Notes under the pieces: model-generated | What the model was told of the DNA's origin: nothing | Database searches by the model: none | Seen by the model: only the letters and a program-made list of their open reading frames with translations | NCBI GenBank assembly: GCA_910589105.1 | Contig: CAJUST010000003.1 | Location: 1-58,115 of the forward strand | Source of the DNA: an uncultured Lachnospiraceae bacterium | Lineage (GTDB): Bacteria > Bacillota > Clostridia > Lachnospirales > Lachnospiraceae | DNA length: 58,115 nt | Direction: 5' to 3' | In this document: one piece after another, positions 17,095 to 25,760 of the stretch | Position numbering within the stretch: the first letter of the stretch is position 1 | Layout: every line of letters begins with the position of its first letter | Made by a program: the position numbers and the translations under genes

Positions 17095-18303
17095 ATGAAG
17101 AAAAAATTGGTTTTAGTTTTAATGCTCTGCATGGGGCTTGCATTCTCTGCAGGCTGCGCAGATACGAAAGATCAGGCTCAGGCGGACACAGAAGAACTTA
17201 AGGAAGCAGGGACAGAGACGCCGGATGCGGCAAAACGCGCCACGATTGAGTATAATGCGGAGGACTATGTGACGCTCGGAGACTATAAAGGGCTTAAAAT
17301 TTCCCTGAATGAAGCGGATTATCAGTTTACCGATGAGGACGTAAACAGCTATGCCGACCAGATGATTGCGTATACAAAACCGTTTGTCCCGGACGAGACG
17401 AAAACGGAAGTCGGGGCAAATGACATTGTAAATGTGGATTATGTCGGGAAAAAAGACGGAGAGCCGTTTGACGGCGGAAGCGCGCAGGATCAGTATATTG
17501 ACGTGGCAAATAATTGCAGCGCCGCGGGCGGGGGCGGTTATATTGAAGGATTTACGGCAGGCCTTGTCGGCGCGAAAGTCGGGGAGAGCGTGGATTGCGC
17601 AGTGACGTTTCCGGAGGATTATCAGGCGGAGGACTTAAAAGGGCAGGAAGCTGTGTTTACTTTTACGGTCAAATCGGTTGTGAAAAAAGTGACGCGGGAC
17701 ATGTTGGACGATTCTTACGTGAAAGATAATTTTCAGGTGGAAAATGTCGATGAATTTTACCAGAATATCCGTCTGGGGCTAGAGCAGGATATGCAGTCAA
17801 AAAAAGATTCTGCAATCCGCAGCGCAGTGATTGAAAAGGTAATGGAGAATTGTAAGGTGAATTCTTTGCCGGAAGGGCTTTTAGAGAGCCGGCTTGACGA
17901 TTATATGCAGTTATTTGAGAATCAGTATTGCTCAGAAGACGTGAAACTGGAAGATTTTTTAAGGACAAATTACAATATGTCCGTGGACGAGTTTTACGAA
18001 GAAAACAAAAAGTATATGGAAACGAACCTGAATCAGGAGCTCGTGTTTGAAACAATTTCAAAAAAGGAAAATTTAGAATTTGATCAGGAAGAATACGATG
18101 ACTATGTAAATCAGATTGTTTCGAGCGGCAGGTATGCGTCAATCGATGCATTATACGAAAGTTATGGCGCGGATAAAGCCGCCGGAGAGGAGTATTTCAA
18201 GAAGATTTATATGGTGAATAAAGCTTGTAACCTTGCGGTAGAGCAGTCGGACGTTTCGTTTACGCAAGGGGAAGCGGTTATAGACACGGAACAGGCGGAA
18301 TAA
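17095..18303 (+). CDS. Lipoprotein trigger-factor-like foldase with FKBP domain
   Basis: 402 residues from the ATG at 17095 (AGAGG upstream). A lipoprotein signal peptide ends in FSAGC (Cys at about 19), so the protein should be attached outside the membrane. Residues about 95-205 form an FKBP-type peptidyl-prolyl isomerase domain (DIVNVDYVGKKDGEPFDGG, GFTAGLVGAKVGE, then EDLKGQEAVFTFTVKSV), and about 210-400 resemble the helical trigger factor C-terminal arms. It lacks the N-terminal ribosome-binding domain (no GFRKGK-type loop). I infer a secreted chaperone-isomerase for exported proteins, analogous in place to PrsA. Confidence 0.85.
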   Translation: MKKKLVLVLMLCMGLAFSAGCADTKDQAQADTEELKEAGTETPDAAKRATIEYNAEDYVTLGDYKGLKISLNEADYQFTDEDVNSYADQMIAYTKPFVPDETKTEVGANDIVNVDYVGKKDGEPFDGGSAQDQYIDVANNCSAAGGGGYIEGFTAGLVGAKVGESVDCAVTFPEDYQAEDLKGQEAVFTFTVKSVVKKVTRDMLDDSYVKDNFQVENVDEFYQNIRLGLEQDMQSKKDSAIRSAVIEKVMENCKVNSLPEGLLESRLDDYMQLFENQYCSEDVKLEDFLRTNYNMSVDEFYEENKKYMETNLNQELVFETISKKENLEFDQEEYDDYVNQIVSSGRYASIDALYESYGADKAAGEEYFKKIYMVNKACNLAVEQSDVSFTQGEAVIDTEQAE

Positions 18304-18329
18304 TACAGGCAGATGGAGGAGATGGAGAA

Positions 18330-19727
18330 ATGGATCAGACAATCGTAAACATCAGGGATTTTTACCGGAACAAAGAGGAGTATCTTGGCAAGACAGTGAC
18401 AGCCGCCGGCTGGGTGAGGAGCATCCGCAGTTCAAAAAATTTCGGGTTTATCGTAATCAATGACGGGACATTTTTTGAGCCGCTTCAGGTCGTTTACCAT
18501 GACGGGCTTAACAATTTTTCTGAAGTGGAGAAGTTAAATGTCGGGGCCGCAGTGATTGTGACAGGGACTCTTGTCGCAACCCCTCAGGCAAAACAGCCCT
18601 TTGAAATTCAGGCAGAAGAAGTTTGGATTGAAGGAGAGTCAGCCCCGGATTACCCATTGCAGAAAAAACGCCATTCATTTGAATATTTACGGACAATTTC
18701 ACATCTGCGTCCAAGGACGAATACATTTGAAGCGGTGTTCCGCGTGCGTTCTTTGATTGCATATGCAATCCATAAGTTTTTTCAGGAGAGGGATTTCGTT
18801 TATGTGCATACGCCGATTATCACGGGAAGCGACTGTGAAGGCGCGGGCGAGATGTTTCAGGTGACGACGCTTAATCTGAATGACATTCCAAAACAAGAAG
18901 ACGGGACAGTGGATTATGCGAAGGACTTTTTCGGGAAATCCACGAATCTGACTGTCAGCGGCCAGTTAAACGGGGAAACGTATGCAATGGCATTTAAAAA
19001 TATTTACACATTCGGGCCTACGTTCCGTTCGGAAAATTCCAATACGACGCGTCATGCGGCGGAATTTTGGATGATTGAGCCGGAAATGGCGTTTGCGGAT
19101 TTGAATGACGATATGATGTTAGCGGAAGCGATGTTAAAGTATATTATCCGGTATGTGTTAGAACATGCGCCGGAGGAAATGCAGTTTTTCAACCAGTTTG
19201 TGGATAAAGGGCTTTTAGAGCGCTTAAACCATGTCGCGGATTCGGAATTTGCCCGCGTGACGTACACAGAAGCGGTTGAGATTTTAGAAAAGAACAACGA
19301 TAAGTTTGAATATAAGGCATTCTGGGGCGCGGATTTACAGACGGAGCATGAGCGGTATTTGACGGAAGAAGTGTTCAAACGCCCTGTGTTTGTGACAGAT
19401 TATCCAAAAGAAATCAAAGCGTTTTATATGAAATTAAACGACGACGGGAAGACCGTGGCGGCTGTGGACTGCCTTGTCCCAGCGATTGGGGAAATTATTG
19501 GCGGAAGCCAGAGGGAAGACGACTATGAAAAGCTTTTAGAGAGAATGAAGGAGCTTGGGCTAAACGAGGACGATTATAAATTTTATCTGGATTTGCGTAA
19601 GTATGGCTCGGCAAGGCACGCCGGATTTGGGCTTGGGTTTGAACGCTGCGTGATGTATCTGACAGGCATGTCGAATATCCGTGACGTTGTTCCGTTCCCA
19701 AGGACGGTTGGAAATTGTGAACTTTAA
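18330..19727 (+). CDS. asnS: Asparagine--tRNA ligase
   Basis: 465 residues, usual length. An N-terminal OB-fold anticodon-binding domain (about 15-110) is followed by a class II catalytic core with motif 2 (FRSENSNTTRHAAEF) and motif 3 (GFGLGFERCVMYLTG), and the family-specific HAAEFWMIEPE. It charges tRNA-Asn. It starts 26 bases after the foldase gene with a GGAGGAGATGGAG site and ends at a terminator whose 3' arm is also the ribosome site of the next gene. Confidence 0.97.
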   Translation: MDQTIVNIRDFYRNKEEYLGKTVTAAGWVRSIRSSKNFGFIVINDGTFFEPLQVVYHDGLNNFSEVEKLNVGAAVIVTGTLVATPQAKQPFEIQAEEVWIEGESAPDYPLQKKRHSFEYLRTISHLRPRTNTFEAVFRVRSLIAYAIHKFFQERDFVYVHTPIITGSDCEGAGEMFQVTTLNLNDIPKQEDGTVDYAKDFFGKSTNLTVSGQLNGETYAMAFKNIYTFGPTFRSENSNTTRHAAEFWMIEPEMAFADLNDDMMLAEAMLKYIIRYVLEHAPEEMQFFNQFVDKGLLERLNHVADSEFARVTYTEAVEILEKNNDKFEYKAFWGADLQTEHERYLTEEVFKRPVFVTDYPKEIKAFYMKLNDDGKTVAAVDCLVPAIGEIIGGSQREDDYEKLLERMKELGLNEDDYKFYLDLRKYGSARHAGFGLGFERCVMYLTGMSNIRDVVPFPRTVGNCEL

Positions 19728-19744
19728 AAAAACAGGGATAACTT

Positions 19745-19787
19745 CCCCTTCTGCATCATATAGTGATTGCAGAGGGGGTGTTTTTTT
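19745..19787 (+). terminator. asnS terminator overlapping the next ribosome site
   Basis: CCCCTTCTGCA (19745-19755) pairs with TGCAGAGGGGG (19768-19778) and a T-run follows (19781-19787). The 3' arm GAGGGGG is also the ribosome binding site and the T-run abuts the TTG start of the TIGR04086 gene. Confidence 0.8.
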
Positions 19788-20169
19788 GCAGAAAAAAGAA
19801 CAAGAACAAAAAAAACAAACGATTGTAAAAGATTTTATGAAAATCCTGTTTCTGATGTATGCTGTAACGATGATTCTGCTGTTATTGCTGGCGTTTGCGC
19901 TATTTAAGATGGAATTGACGGAAACGTTTAGCAAAGTCTGGCTGATTGCCGTTTATATTATCAGTGGATTTTTAGGTGGATTTCTGATTGGAAAGCGGGC
20001 AGGCGCAAAAAAGTTTCTCTGGGGTTTTCTAATGGGAGCAGTTTATTTTTTGATATTGTTTGGCGTGTCTGTGATTTTGTATAAGGGATTTCCAAATGAT
20101 CTGCTGCGCCTTTGCACGACAATGATTTTGTGCGTGGCTTCCGGTACGGTAGGCGGCATGGTGAGCTGA
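19786..20169 (+). CDS. TIGR04086 family membrane protein
   Basis: 127 residues from a TTG at 19786 preceded by GAGGGGG; no in-frame ATG occurs before the first membrane helix other than one at residue 18. Four hydrophobic helices are visible (about 20-42, 50-70, 75-97, 100-125), with the GGFLIGKRAGAKKFLWGFLMG segment typical of this small Firmicute membrane family of unknown role. It is translated, if at all, from read-through of the asnS terminator or from an unseen promoter. Confidence 0.75.
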   Translation: MQKKEQEQKKQTIVKDFMKILFLMYAVTMILLLLLAFALFKMELTETFSKVWLIAVYIISGFLGGFLIGKRAGAKKFLWGFLMGAVYFLILFGVSVILYKGFPNDLLRLCTTMILCVASGTVGGMVS

Positions 20170-20218
20170 CAAAGGGATGCCGAAGGAAACAATTTTGGCA
20201 TACGGGCTGTATTTTATC

Positions 20219-20247
20219 TTGAAAACTTGTCCTGCTTCCTTTATAAT
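20219..20247 (+). promoter_or_regulatory. Sigma-A promoter of glyA
   Basis: TTGAAA (20219-20224) and a consensus TATAAT (20242-20247) with a 17-base spacer, 50 bases before the start codon. Confidence 0.8.
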
Positions 20248-20296
20248 GACAGAGGATAAATTGTAAAACAAACGATTGTATGGAGGATAATAGTCT

Positions 20297-21535
20297 ATGT
20301 ACACATTAGAAGATATTCAGGCAGTGGACAGGGAAGTGGCAGACGCGATTACCGCGGAATTTGACAGGCAGAGCAGCCATATTGAGCTGATTGCTTCGGA
20401 AAACTGGGTCAGTCCGGCAGTTATGTCTGCAATGGGAAGCGTAATGACGAACAAATATGCGGAAGGGTATCCGAAAAAGCGTTATTATGGCGGATGTGAA
20501 TGTGTGGACGTGGTGGAGGAGTTAGCCAGAGAGCGCGCAAAAGAGCTGTTTGGCTGTGACTATGCCAATGTACAGCCGCATTCCGGCGCGCAGGCGAATA
20601 TGGCGGTTCAATTTGCGGTTTTAAAACCGGGCGACACGGTAATGGGCATGAATTTAGATCATGGCGGGCATTTGACGCATGGAAGTCCGGTAAACTTTTC
20701 TGGTTCTTACTTTAAAATAGTTCCATATGGCGTGAATGACGATGGGTTTATTGATTATGATAAAGTAATGGAACTTGCCATGGAGTGTAAGCCGAAAATG
20801 ATTATTGCAGGGGCGAGCGCATATGCAAGGGCGATTGATTTTAAGAAATTCCGTGAAATTGCGGATGCCTGCGGCGCGGTTTTGATGGTGGATATGGCGC
20901 ATATTGCGGGTCTTGTGGCGGCAGGCGTGCATGAAAGCCCGATTCCTTATGCTGACGTTGTGACGACGACGACGCATAAAACACTGCGGGGGCCAAGGGG
21001 CGGCATGATTTTATGCAACAAAGAAGCGGCGGAAAAATACAATTTTAATAAAGCGATCTTTCCGGGGATTCAAGGAGGTCCTTTGATGCATGTCATTGCT
21101 GCGAAAGCAGTCTGCTTGAAAGAGGCGCTTTTGCCGGAATTTAAAGAATACCAGAAAAACGTAGCGGCAAATGCGCAGGCATTGTGCAAAGGGTTAAAAG
21201 ACCGCGGCATTAAAATTGTTTCGGACGGTACGGACAACCACTTGATGTTAGTGGATCTTACGCCGTTTGGTCTGACCGGAAAAGAAGTGGAGAAACTACT
21301 TGACTCTGTCAATATTACCTGTAATAAAAATACGATTCCAAATGACCCGAAATCTCCATTTGTCACAAGCGGCATCCGCATTGGCACGCCTGCAGTGACT
21401 TCTAGGGGATTAAATACAGAGGACATGGATCGGATTGCGGAAGCGATCGCCCTGATGATTAAGGAAGGCGAAGCTAAGGCAGATAAGGCAAGGGAAATTG
21501 TAAAGAGCCTGACTGAGAAGTATCCGTTAAAATAG
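20297..21535 (+). CDS. glyA: Serine hydroxymethyltransferase
   Basis: 412 residues. The PLP lysine lies in the VVTTTTHKTLRGPRGG signature, with NVQPHSGAQAN and DMAHIAGLVA also present. It interconverts serine and glycine while loading tetrahydrofolate with a one-carbon unit. It has its own promoter and a strong terminator, so it is a single-gene unit. Confidence 0.98.
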   Translation: MYTLEDIQAVDREVADAITAEFDRQSSHIELIASENWVSPAVMSAMGSVMTNKYAEGYPKKRYYGGCECVDVVEELARERAKELFGCDYANVQPHSGAQANMAVQFAVLKPGDTVMGMNLDHGGHLTHGSPVNFSGSYFKIVPYGVNDDGFIDYDKVMELAMECKPKMIIAGASAYARAIDFKKFREIADACGAVLMVDMAHIAGLVAAGVHESPIPYADVVTTTTHKTLRGPRGGMILCNKEAAEKYNFNKAIFPGIQGGPLMHVIAAKAVCLKEALLPEFKEYQKNVAANAQALCKGLKDRGIKIVSDGTDNHLMLVDLTPFGLTGKEVEKLLDSVNITCNKNTIPNDPKSPFVTSGIRIGTPAVTSRGLNTEDMDRIAEAIALMIKEGEAKADKAREIVKSLTEKYPLK

Positions 21536-21551
21536 TTTATGATGGCGAAAC

Positions 21552-21608
21552 CGTCCGGCATTGGAGGAATTGGAATGCTCCATTTCACCAATGATCCGGA
21601 CGTTTTTT
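21552..21608 (+). terminator. Terminator of glyA
   Basis: CGTCCGG (21552-21558) plus CATTGG pair with CCAATG plus CCGGACG (21596-21602), followed by six T residues. Confidence 0.85.
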
Positions 21609-21686
21609 GTTAAGGGAATTTTGGCAGATCTTGCAGACATTGGCATGGGAAACGGAAAAAGCTTTTTTTATGGATTCTTTTTGAGA

Positions 21687-21712
21687 AATACTGCGTCTTT
21701 GCAGTATTTTTT
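21687..21712 (+). terminator. Isolated terminator-like hairpin
   Basis: AATACTGC (21687-21694) pairs with GCAGTATT (21701-21708) followed by a T-run. No gene lies directly before it, which fits a gene remnant in this interval. Confidence 0.6.
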
Positions 21713-21713
21713 C

Positions 21714-21794
21714 TTATGGCTTAGAAGGGAGTTTTATATAGATTTTTGAACTCCGGCATTTATCCATCTTATCTGCTTGAAGAAGAATTTCCTT
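21714..21794 (-). pseudogene. Remnant of a CNNM/CorC-like gene 3' end
   Basis: Read on the minus strand, 26 codons and a TAA stop encode KEILLQADKMDKCRSSKIY followed by IKLPSKP, clearly similar to the C-terminus of the intact CNNM/CBS protein at 38938-40218. At the DNA level about 67 of 75 bases match positions 38948-39022. An in-frame stop lies directly upstream of the matching part, so this is a non-functional duplicate tail. Confidence 0.85.
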
Positions 21795-21814
21795 TTAATT
21801 TAAGGAAATTTTAA

Positions 21815-21843
21815 TTGTTTTTATAGATAGATGATGATAAGAT
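21815..21843 (+). promoter_or_regulatory. Promoter of the MacB-like exporter operon
   Basis: TTGTTT (21815-21820) and TAAGAT (21838-21843) are 17 bases apart, about 70 bases upstream of the first adaptor gene. The interval 21610-21914 otherwise holds only the hairpin and remnant described separately. Confidence 0.6.
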
Positions 21844-21917
21844 GAGTTTGGATATTATGGGGACATAGCCTTTTTTTGTTGAATACAGGAACATCAAGGG
21901 AGATGCAGGAGGATAGA

Positions 21918-23474
21918 ATGGGTAAGAAAAAAGCAGGAGTTATCTTAATTTTTATGTTAGTGGCGGCGGCAGCCGCGGGCGGGATCTGGTATTTTTTAGA
22001 AAACGGAGGCAGGGACAGCAATGACAGGGTATATGTGCAGAAAGTCTCTGTTATAATGGGAGGCGCGACAGGCGCCCAAAACCGTTATTCCGGCGTGGTC
22101 CAGCCACAGAAAACTGTGGAGATTAAGGCGGACGCTGAACGGACAATCGGTGAAGTGTATGTGAAAGTCGGGGACGCCGTGGAAGAAGGCACGCCGCTTT
22201 TTTCGTATGACGTGGAGGATATTAACATTGAATTGCAGCAGGAAAAGCTGGAGCTGGATAATCAGGATATAGAAATCAGCAATTATAAAAGCCAGATCAG
22301 TGAACTGGAAAAGGAACGGCAAAAGGCGGCGGAAGCCAATAAATTTGAATATACGACGCAGATCCAGACGATCCAGACACAAATTAAAAAGGCGGAATTT
22401 GAAAAGTCGAGTAAACAGCTTGAAGTGGACAAGCTGCAAAAGCGCATTGACAATTCAGAAGTTTTAAGCACGGCATCTGGAATAGTAAAGTCTATCAACA
22501 GCGAGGACAATCAGGAACCGGATGCGTCAACTGCATATATGACAATTTTGTCCACTGGGGAATACCGGATTCAGGGAATGGTAAATGAACAGAATATCGG
22601 CATGATCTCAAGCGGGGCGGAAGTGATTATCCGCTCAAGGGTAGATGAGGAAGTGACATGGAGGGGCATGATAGATACGATTGACACTGGAGAAGCGGCC
22701 AGTTCGGAAAGTTCGGACAATGATTATTATGAGTCTGAATCTGACGACGGCATGACGTCATCTAGTAAATATCCGTTTTATGTGACATTAGAAAGCGCGG
22801 AAGGGCTGATGCTGGGCCAGCATGTGCTGATTGAGCTCGACGAAGGGCAGACGGAAGAAAAAGAGGGAATCTGGCTTTTTAGCAGCTATATCGTAAGGGA
22901 AGGGCAGGAGCAGGAATCCGGAATGCCGGAACTGTCAGAGGATTGGGCTGATTCGACGGAATTTCCGCCTTCCCCAGAAGCGTTGTATCCGACGGAAACG
23001 ACGGAATGGCCAGATGGCACGGAGCAGCCGGCGGAACAGGCGCCCGCTTATGTCTGGGCGGACGATGGCAACGGCAGGCTGGAAAAACGGACGGTGGAAC
23101 TGGGAGAGTACGATGCCGCATTAGATGAATATGAAATTTTATCTGGTTTATCAGAGGACGACTTGATTGCATGGCCGATGGAAGGTTTGTATGAAGGCGT
23201 CCGCACAGTGACAGATATGGACGAAGTGGATTATAATTCCGGTTTATATAATCAAGGAACGGAAGAAATCTGGGATGATTCGGAAATGGATCTCTTGCCG
23301 GAAGAAGATTTTTCGACAGAAAATTATGATCTGCCGGAAGATGAGTATCCGTCAGATTATGAAGATGGCATGGAGGAAGCGCCGTCGGCCGATCCTTCTA
23401 TATTAGACAGCCTGATGCCAAAAGAAGATGAAAATGTGGATCGACCTTTGATGGATATGGGGGTGCCCAGATGA
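21918..23474 (+). CDS. Membrane-fusion (HlyD/MacA-like) adaptor protein 1
   Basis: 518 residues from the ATG at 21918 (AGGAGG upstream). An N-terminal membrane anchor (about 8-28) is followed by a lipoyl-like half (YSGVVQPQKTVEIKA), a coiled-coil hairpin (about 105-190), the second lipoyl half and a beta-barrel region with a Ser/Asp/Tyr-rich insertion (about 265-290). The last 100 residues are very acidic and have no clear family. It overlaps the ABC ATPase gene by 4 bases. I infer the extracellular adaptor of a MacAB-like ABC exporter; in a monoderm it would sit in the wall zone. Confidence 0.82.
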   Translation: MGKKKAGVILIFMLVAAAAAGGIWYFLENGGRDSNDRVYVQKVSVIMGGATGAQNRYSGVVQPQKTVEIKADAERTIGEVYVKVGDAVEEGTPLFSYDVEDINIELQQEKLELDNQDIEISNYKSQISELEKERQKAAEANKFEYTTQIQTIQTQIKKAEFEKSSKQLEVDKLQKRIDNSEVLSTASGIVKSINSEDNQEPDASTAYMTILSTGEYRIQGMVNEQNIGMISSGAEVIIRSRVDEEVTWRGMIDTIDTGEAASSESSDNDYYESESDDGMTSSSKYPFYVTLESAEGLMLGQHVLIELDEGQTEEKEGIWLFSSYIVREGQEQESGMPELSEDWADSTEFPPSPEALYPTETTEWPDGTEQPAEQAPAYVWADDGNGRLEKRTVELGEYDAALDEYEILSGLSEDDLIAWPMEGLYEGVRTVTDMDEVDYNSGLYNQGTEEIWDDSEMDLLPEEDFSTENYDLPEDEYPSDYEDGMEEAPSADPSILDSLMPKEDENVDRPLMDMGVPR

Positions 23475-24151
23475 TCTTAGAGTTAAAACATATTTTTAAA
23501 GAGTATAATCCAGATAAACTTGTAGTCCCGGTCTTAAAAGATATTTCGCTTGCGGTGGACGAAGGGGAATATGTGGCGATTATGGGGCCTTCCGGTTCCG
23601 GCAAAACGACGCTGATGAATATTATCGGCTGTCTTGACCGTCCGACTTCGGGAGAATTTTATTTGGCGGGAACGGACGTGTCTTCCCTGAAAGATAAGGA
23701 GCTTTCTAGTTTGCGGTTAAACAGCATAGGGTTTGTGTTTCAGAGTTTTCATCTGATGCCAAGGGAGACGGCGTTAGAAAATGTGTCGCTTCCGCTCAGT
23801 TATGCGGGCATAAAGAAAAAAGAGCGCAAAGAGAGGGCGTTAAAAGCCCTTGCAAGAGTCGGGTTAGAAGAACGGGCGACATTTATGCCGACCCAGCTTT
23901 CCGGCGGGCAAAAGCAGCGTGTGGCGATTGCTAGGGCTATGGTAAATCACCCGAAACTCCTTTTAGCCGATGAGCCGACAGGGGCGTTGGATTCGAAATC
24001 CGGCACACAGATTATGGAGCTGTTCCAGCGGCTGAATGAAGAAGGCGTTACGATCGTGATGATTACGCATGATAAAAACATCGCTTTACATGCAAAACGG
24101 GTGTACCATATCATAGACGGTGAAATTTCGGAGGAAGCAGGTGAAAAATGA
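23471..24151 (+). CDS. ABC transporter ATPase, MacB/LolD type
   Basis: 226 residues, usual for this class. Walker A GPSGSGKTT, signature LSGGQKQR and Walker B LLLADEPTGALD are intact, with MITHDKNIA as the switch histidine. It powers the FtsX-like permease at 25761, and its gene is coupled by ATGA overlaps to adaptor genes on both sides. MacB-type systems move macrolides, peptides or signals, or act as mechanotransmitters; the substrate is unknown. Confidence 0.94.
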   Translation: MILELKHIFKEYNPDKLVVPVLKDISLAVDEGEYVAIMGPSGSGKTTLMNIIGCLDRPTSGEFYLAGTDVSSLKDKELSSLRLNSIGFVFQSFHLMPRETALENVSLPLSYAGIKKKERKERALKALARVGLEERATFMPTQLSGGQKQRVAIARAMVNHPKLLLADEPTGALDSKSGTQIMELFQRLNEEGVTIVMITHDKNIALHAKRVYHIIDGEISEEAGEK

Positions 24152-25749
24152 AGAAATTTAAAAAGTTTATCATTGTATTGTTGGTCCTTTTGATTCTGGG
24201 CGGCGGAGGAGCCGGCGGGATCTATGCGTATCAGCAGTATCAGCAGGAAAATACACAGGCGGAAGTTTATTCTGTTTCAGAGCTGAATTATGGTTTTTAT
24301 GGCGATGATATGACAAGTTCCGGCTATGTGTCAGATGATTCTTCCCAATCCGTCCATGTCGAAGACAAAACGGTAGCGGAGGTTCTTGTGTCAGAGGGGG
24401 ACGAGGTGAAAATTGGCGATCCTCTTTTGGTGTATGATACGACAGACATAAAACTTCAAATTGAAATGGCGCAGTTAGAGCTTCAAGGCACGAACAATGA
24501 CATTACGCTTGCGCAGCGGGAAATAGACCGATTAAAGAAAATTACTCCGGTTACGCCGAAGACGACGCAAAAGACAAATAATTCCAGTTCAAATAAAACG
24601 AATACGGCGAATAAAAAGAACGATTCATCTGTTTTTATTTGGCAGGTGCAGAAAAAAGACGGGGATGCGTATAATTATATTGATTCGACGGCAAAGCCAT
24701 ATAAGGGCAAAGGGACGCCGGAAAACCCGTACCGTTTTCTTTGCGCGCCGGAATGCTATGTGACGGGGGATTATTTAAACCGCCTTGTCAGCAAAGAGCA
24801 GACGGCGGCGTTTGAAATTTGGAGCGGCAACAGCGTGTCGGAGGGGACGCTGATTAGCTGTTGGACGGTAAACGGCGCGGATCAAAAAACGGTGAATACG
24901 GATTCGAAATGGCTGGTGGCGACGCAAGAAGAACTGGACGAAGAAGTGGAGATAGAAGAAGAAAGTGAGGAGGAGGAAACAGAAACGGAAAGTGAGACGG
25001 AAACGGAATCCACGGAGGAGGAATATACAGCCGAGGAATTAAGACAAGAGATAGCGGAAAAAGAAAGCGAGCTAAAAACGCTGAATCTGGACAAGAAGAA
25101 GGCGGAATTGGATATAGAAAAATTGCAGAAAGACGAGCAGAACGCAACGGTTTTAGCAAGCATTAACGGCGTGGTGAGAATGGTGGGCGATCCGGAAAAC
25201 CTACCGGTGGACGGCTCTGCGTTTCTGGAAATTGCAGGCTCGATGGGAATGTACATTAAAGGCGAGATCAGCGAATTGATGTTGGATCAGTTTGAAATCG
25301 GGCAGCAGATTTCAGCAAATTCATGGAGCAACGGAATGACGTATTCCGCTTCGATTACGGAAATTTCAGAATATCCCGTAACGGAACGTATGGGATACAG
25401 CGAGGGAAACCCGAATGTGTCGTATTATTCTTTTTTAGCGTATATTGAAGATCCGGAAGGGCTGACAAATGGGGACAGTCTGGAACTTACGATGACTCCG
25501 GTGAATACAGAGGAAGATTTGAATGCCATTTATCTGGAAAAAGCGTATGTAAGGCAGGAAAACGGCCAGTCTTATGTCTTAAAAGTAGGAAAAGACAACC
25601 GGTTAGTGAAACAGTATGTGCTGACTGGAAAAACAGTGTATGGTTCATCTATTGAAATTAAAGCAGGGTTAAGCGAATCTGACCGCATTGCTTTCCCTTA
25701 TGGAAAAACAGCAAAAGAGGGTGTAAAAGCCGTTGAGACGGACGAGTAG
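24148..25749 (+). CDS. Membrane-fusion adaptor protein 2 with an inserted domain
   Basis: 533 residues. An N-terminal membrane anchor (about 7-28) precedes the first lipoyl half and first coiled-coil strand (about 98-131). Instead of a short hairpin tip there is a Ser/Thr/Asn-rich linker, a globular segment (about 160-255, with FIWQVQKK and IWSGNSVSEGTLISCW) and a long Glu/Thr-rich tract, before the second coiled-coil strand (about 290-332). The second lipoyl half and beta-barrel follow. It overlaps the ATPase gene by 4 bases. A globular insertion at the hairpin tip is unusual for MacA-like proteins. Confidence 0.82.
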   Translation: MKKFKKFIIVLLVLLILGGGGAGGIYAYQQYQQENTQAEVYSVSELNYGFYGDDMTSSGYVSDDSSQSVHVEDKTVAEVLVSEGDEVKIGDPLLVYDTTDIKLQIEMAQLELQGTNNDITLAQREIDRLKKITPVTPKTTQKTNNSSSNKTNTANKKNDSSVFIWQVQKKDGDAYNYIDSTAKPYKGKGTPENPYRFLCAPECYVTGDYLNRLVSKEQTAAFEIWSGNSVSEGTLISCWTVNGADQKTVNTDSKWLVATQEELDEEVEIEEESEEEETETESETETESTEEEYTAEELRQEIAEKESELKTLNLDKKKAELDIEKLQKDEQNATVLASINGVVRMVGDPENLPVDGSAFLEIAGSMGMYIKGEISELMLDQFEIGQQISANSWSNGMTYSASITEISEYPVTERMGYSEGNPNVSYYSFLAYIEDPEGLTNGDSLELTMTPVNTEEDLNAIYLEKAYVRQENGQSYVLKVGKDNRLVKQYVLTGKTVYGSSIEIKAGLSESDRIAFPYGKTAKEGVKAVETDE

Positions 25750-25760
25750 AGGGGGCATTT

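Noticed and set aside
24854..25256. Minus-strand serine/phenylalanine-rich ORFs opposite adaptor 2
   Set aside because: They are mirror images of the Glu/Thr-rich and Lys-rich segments on the coding strand.
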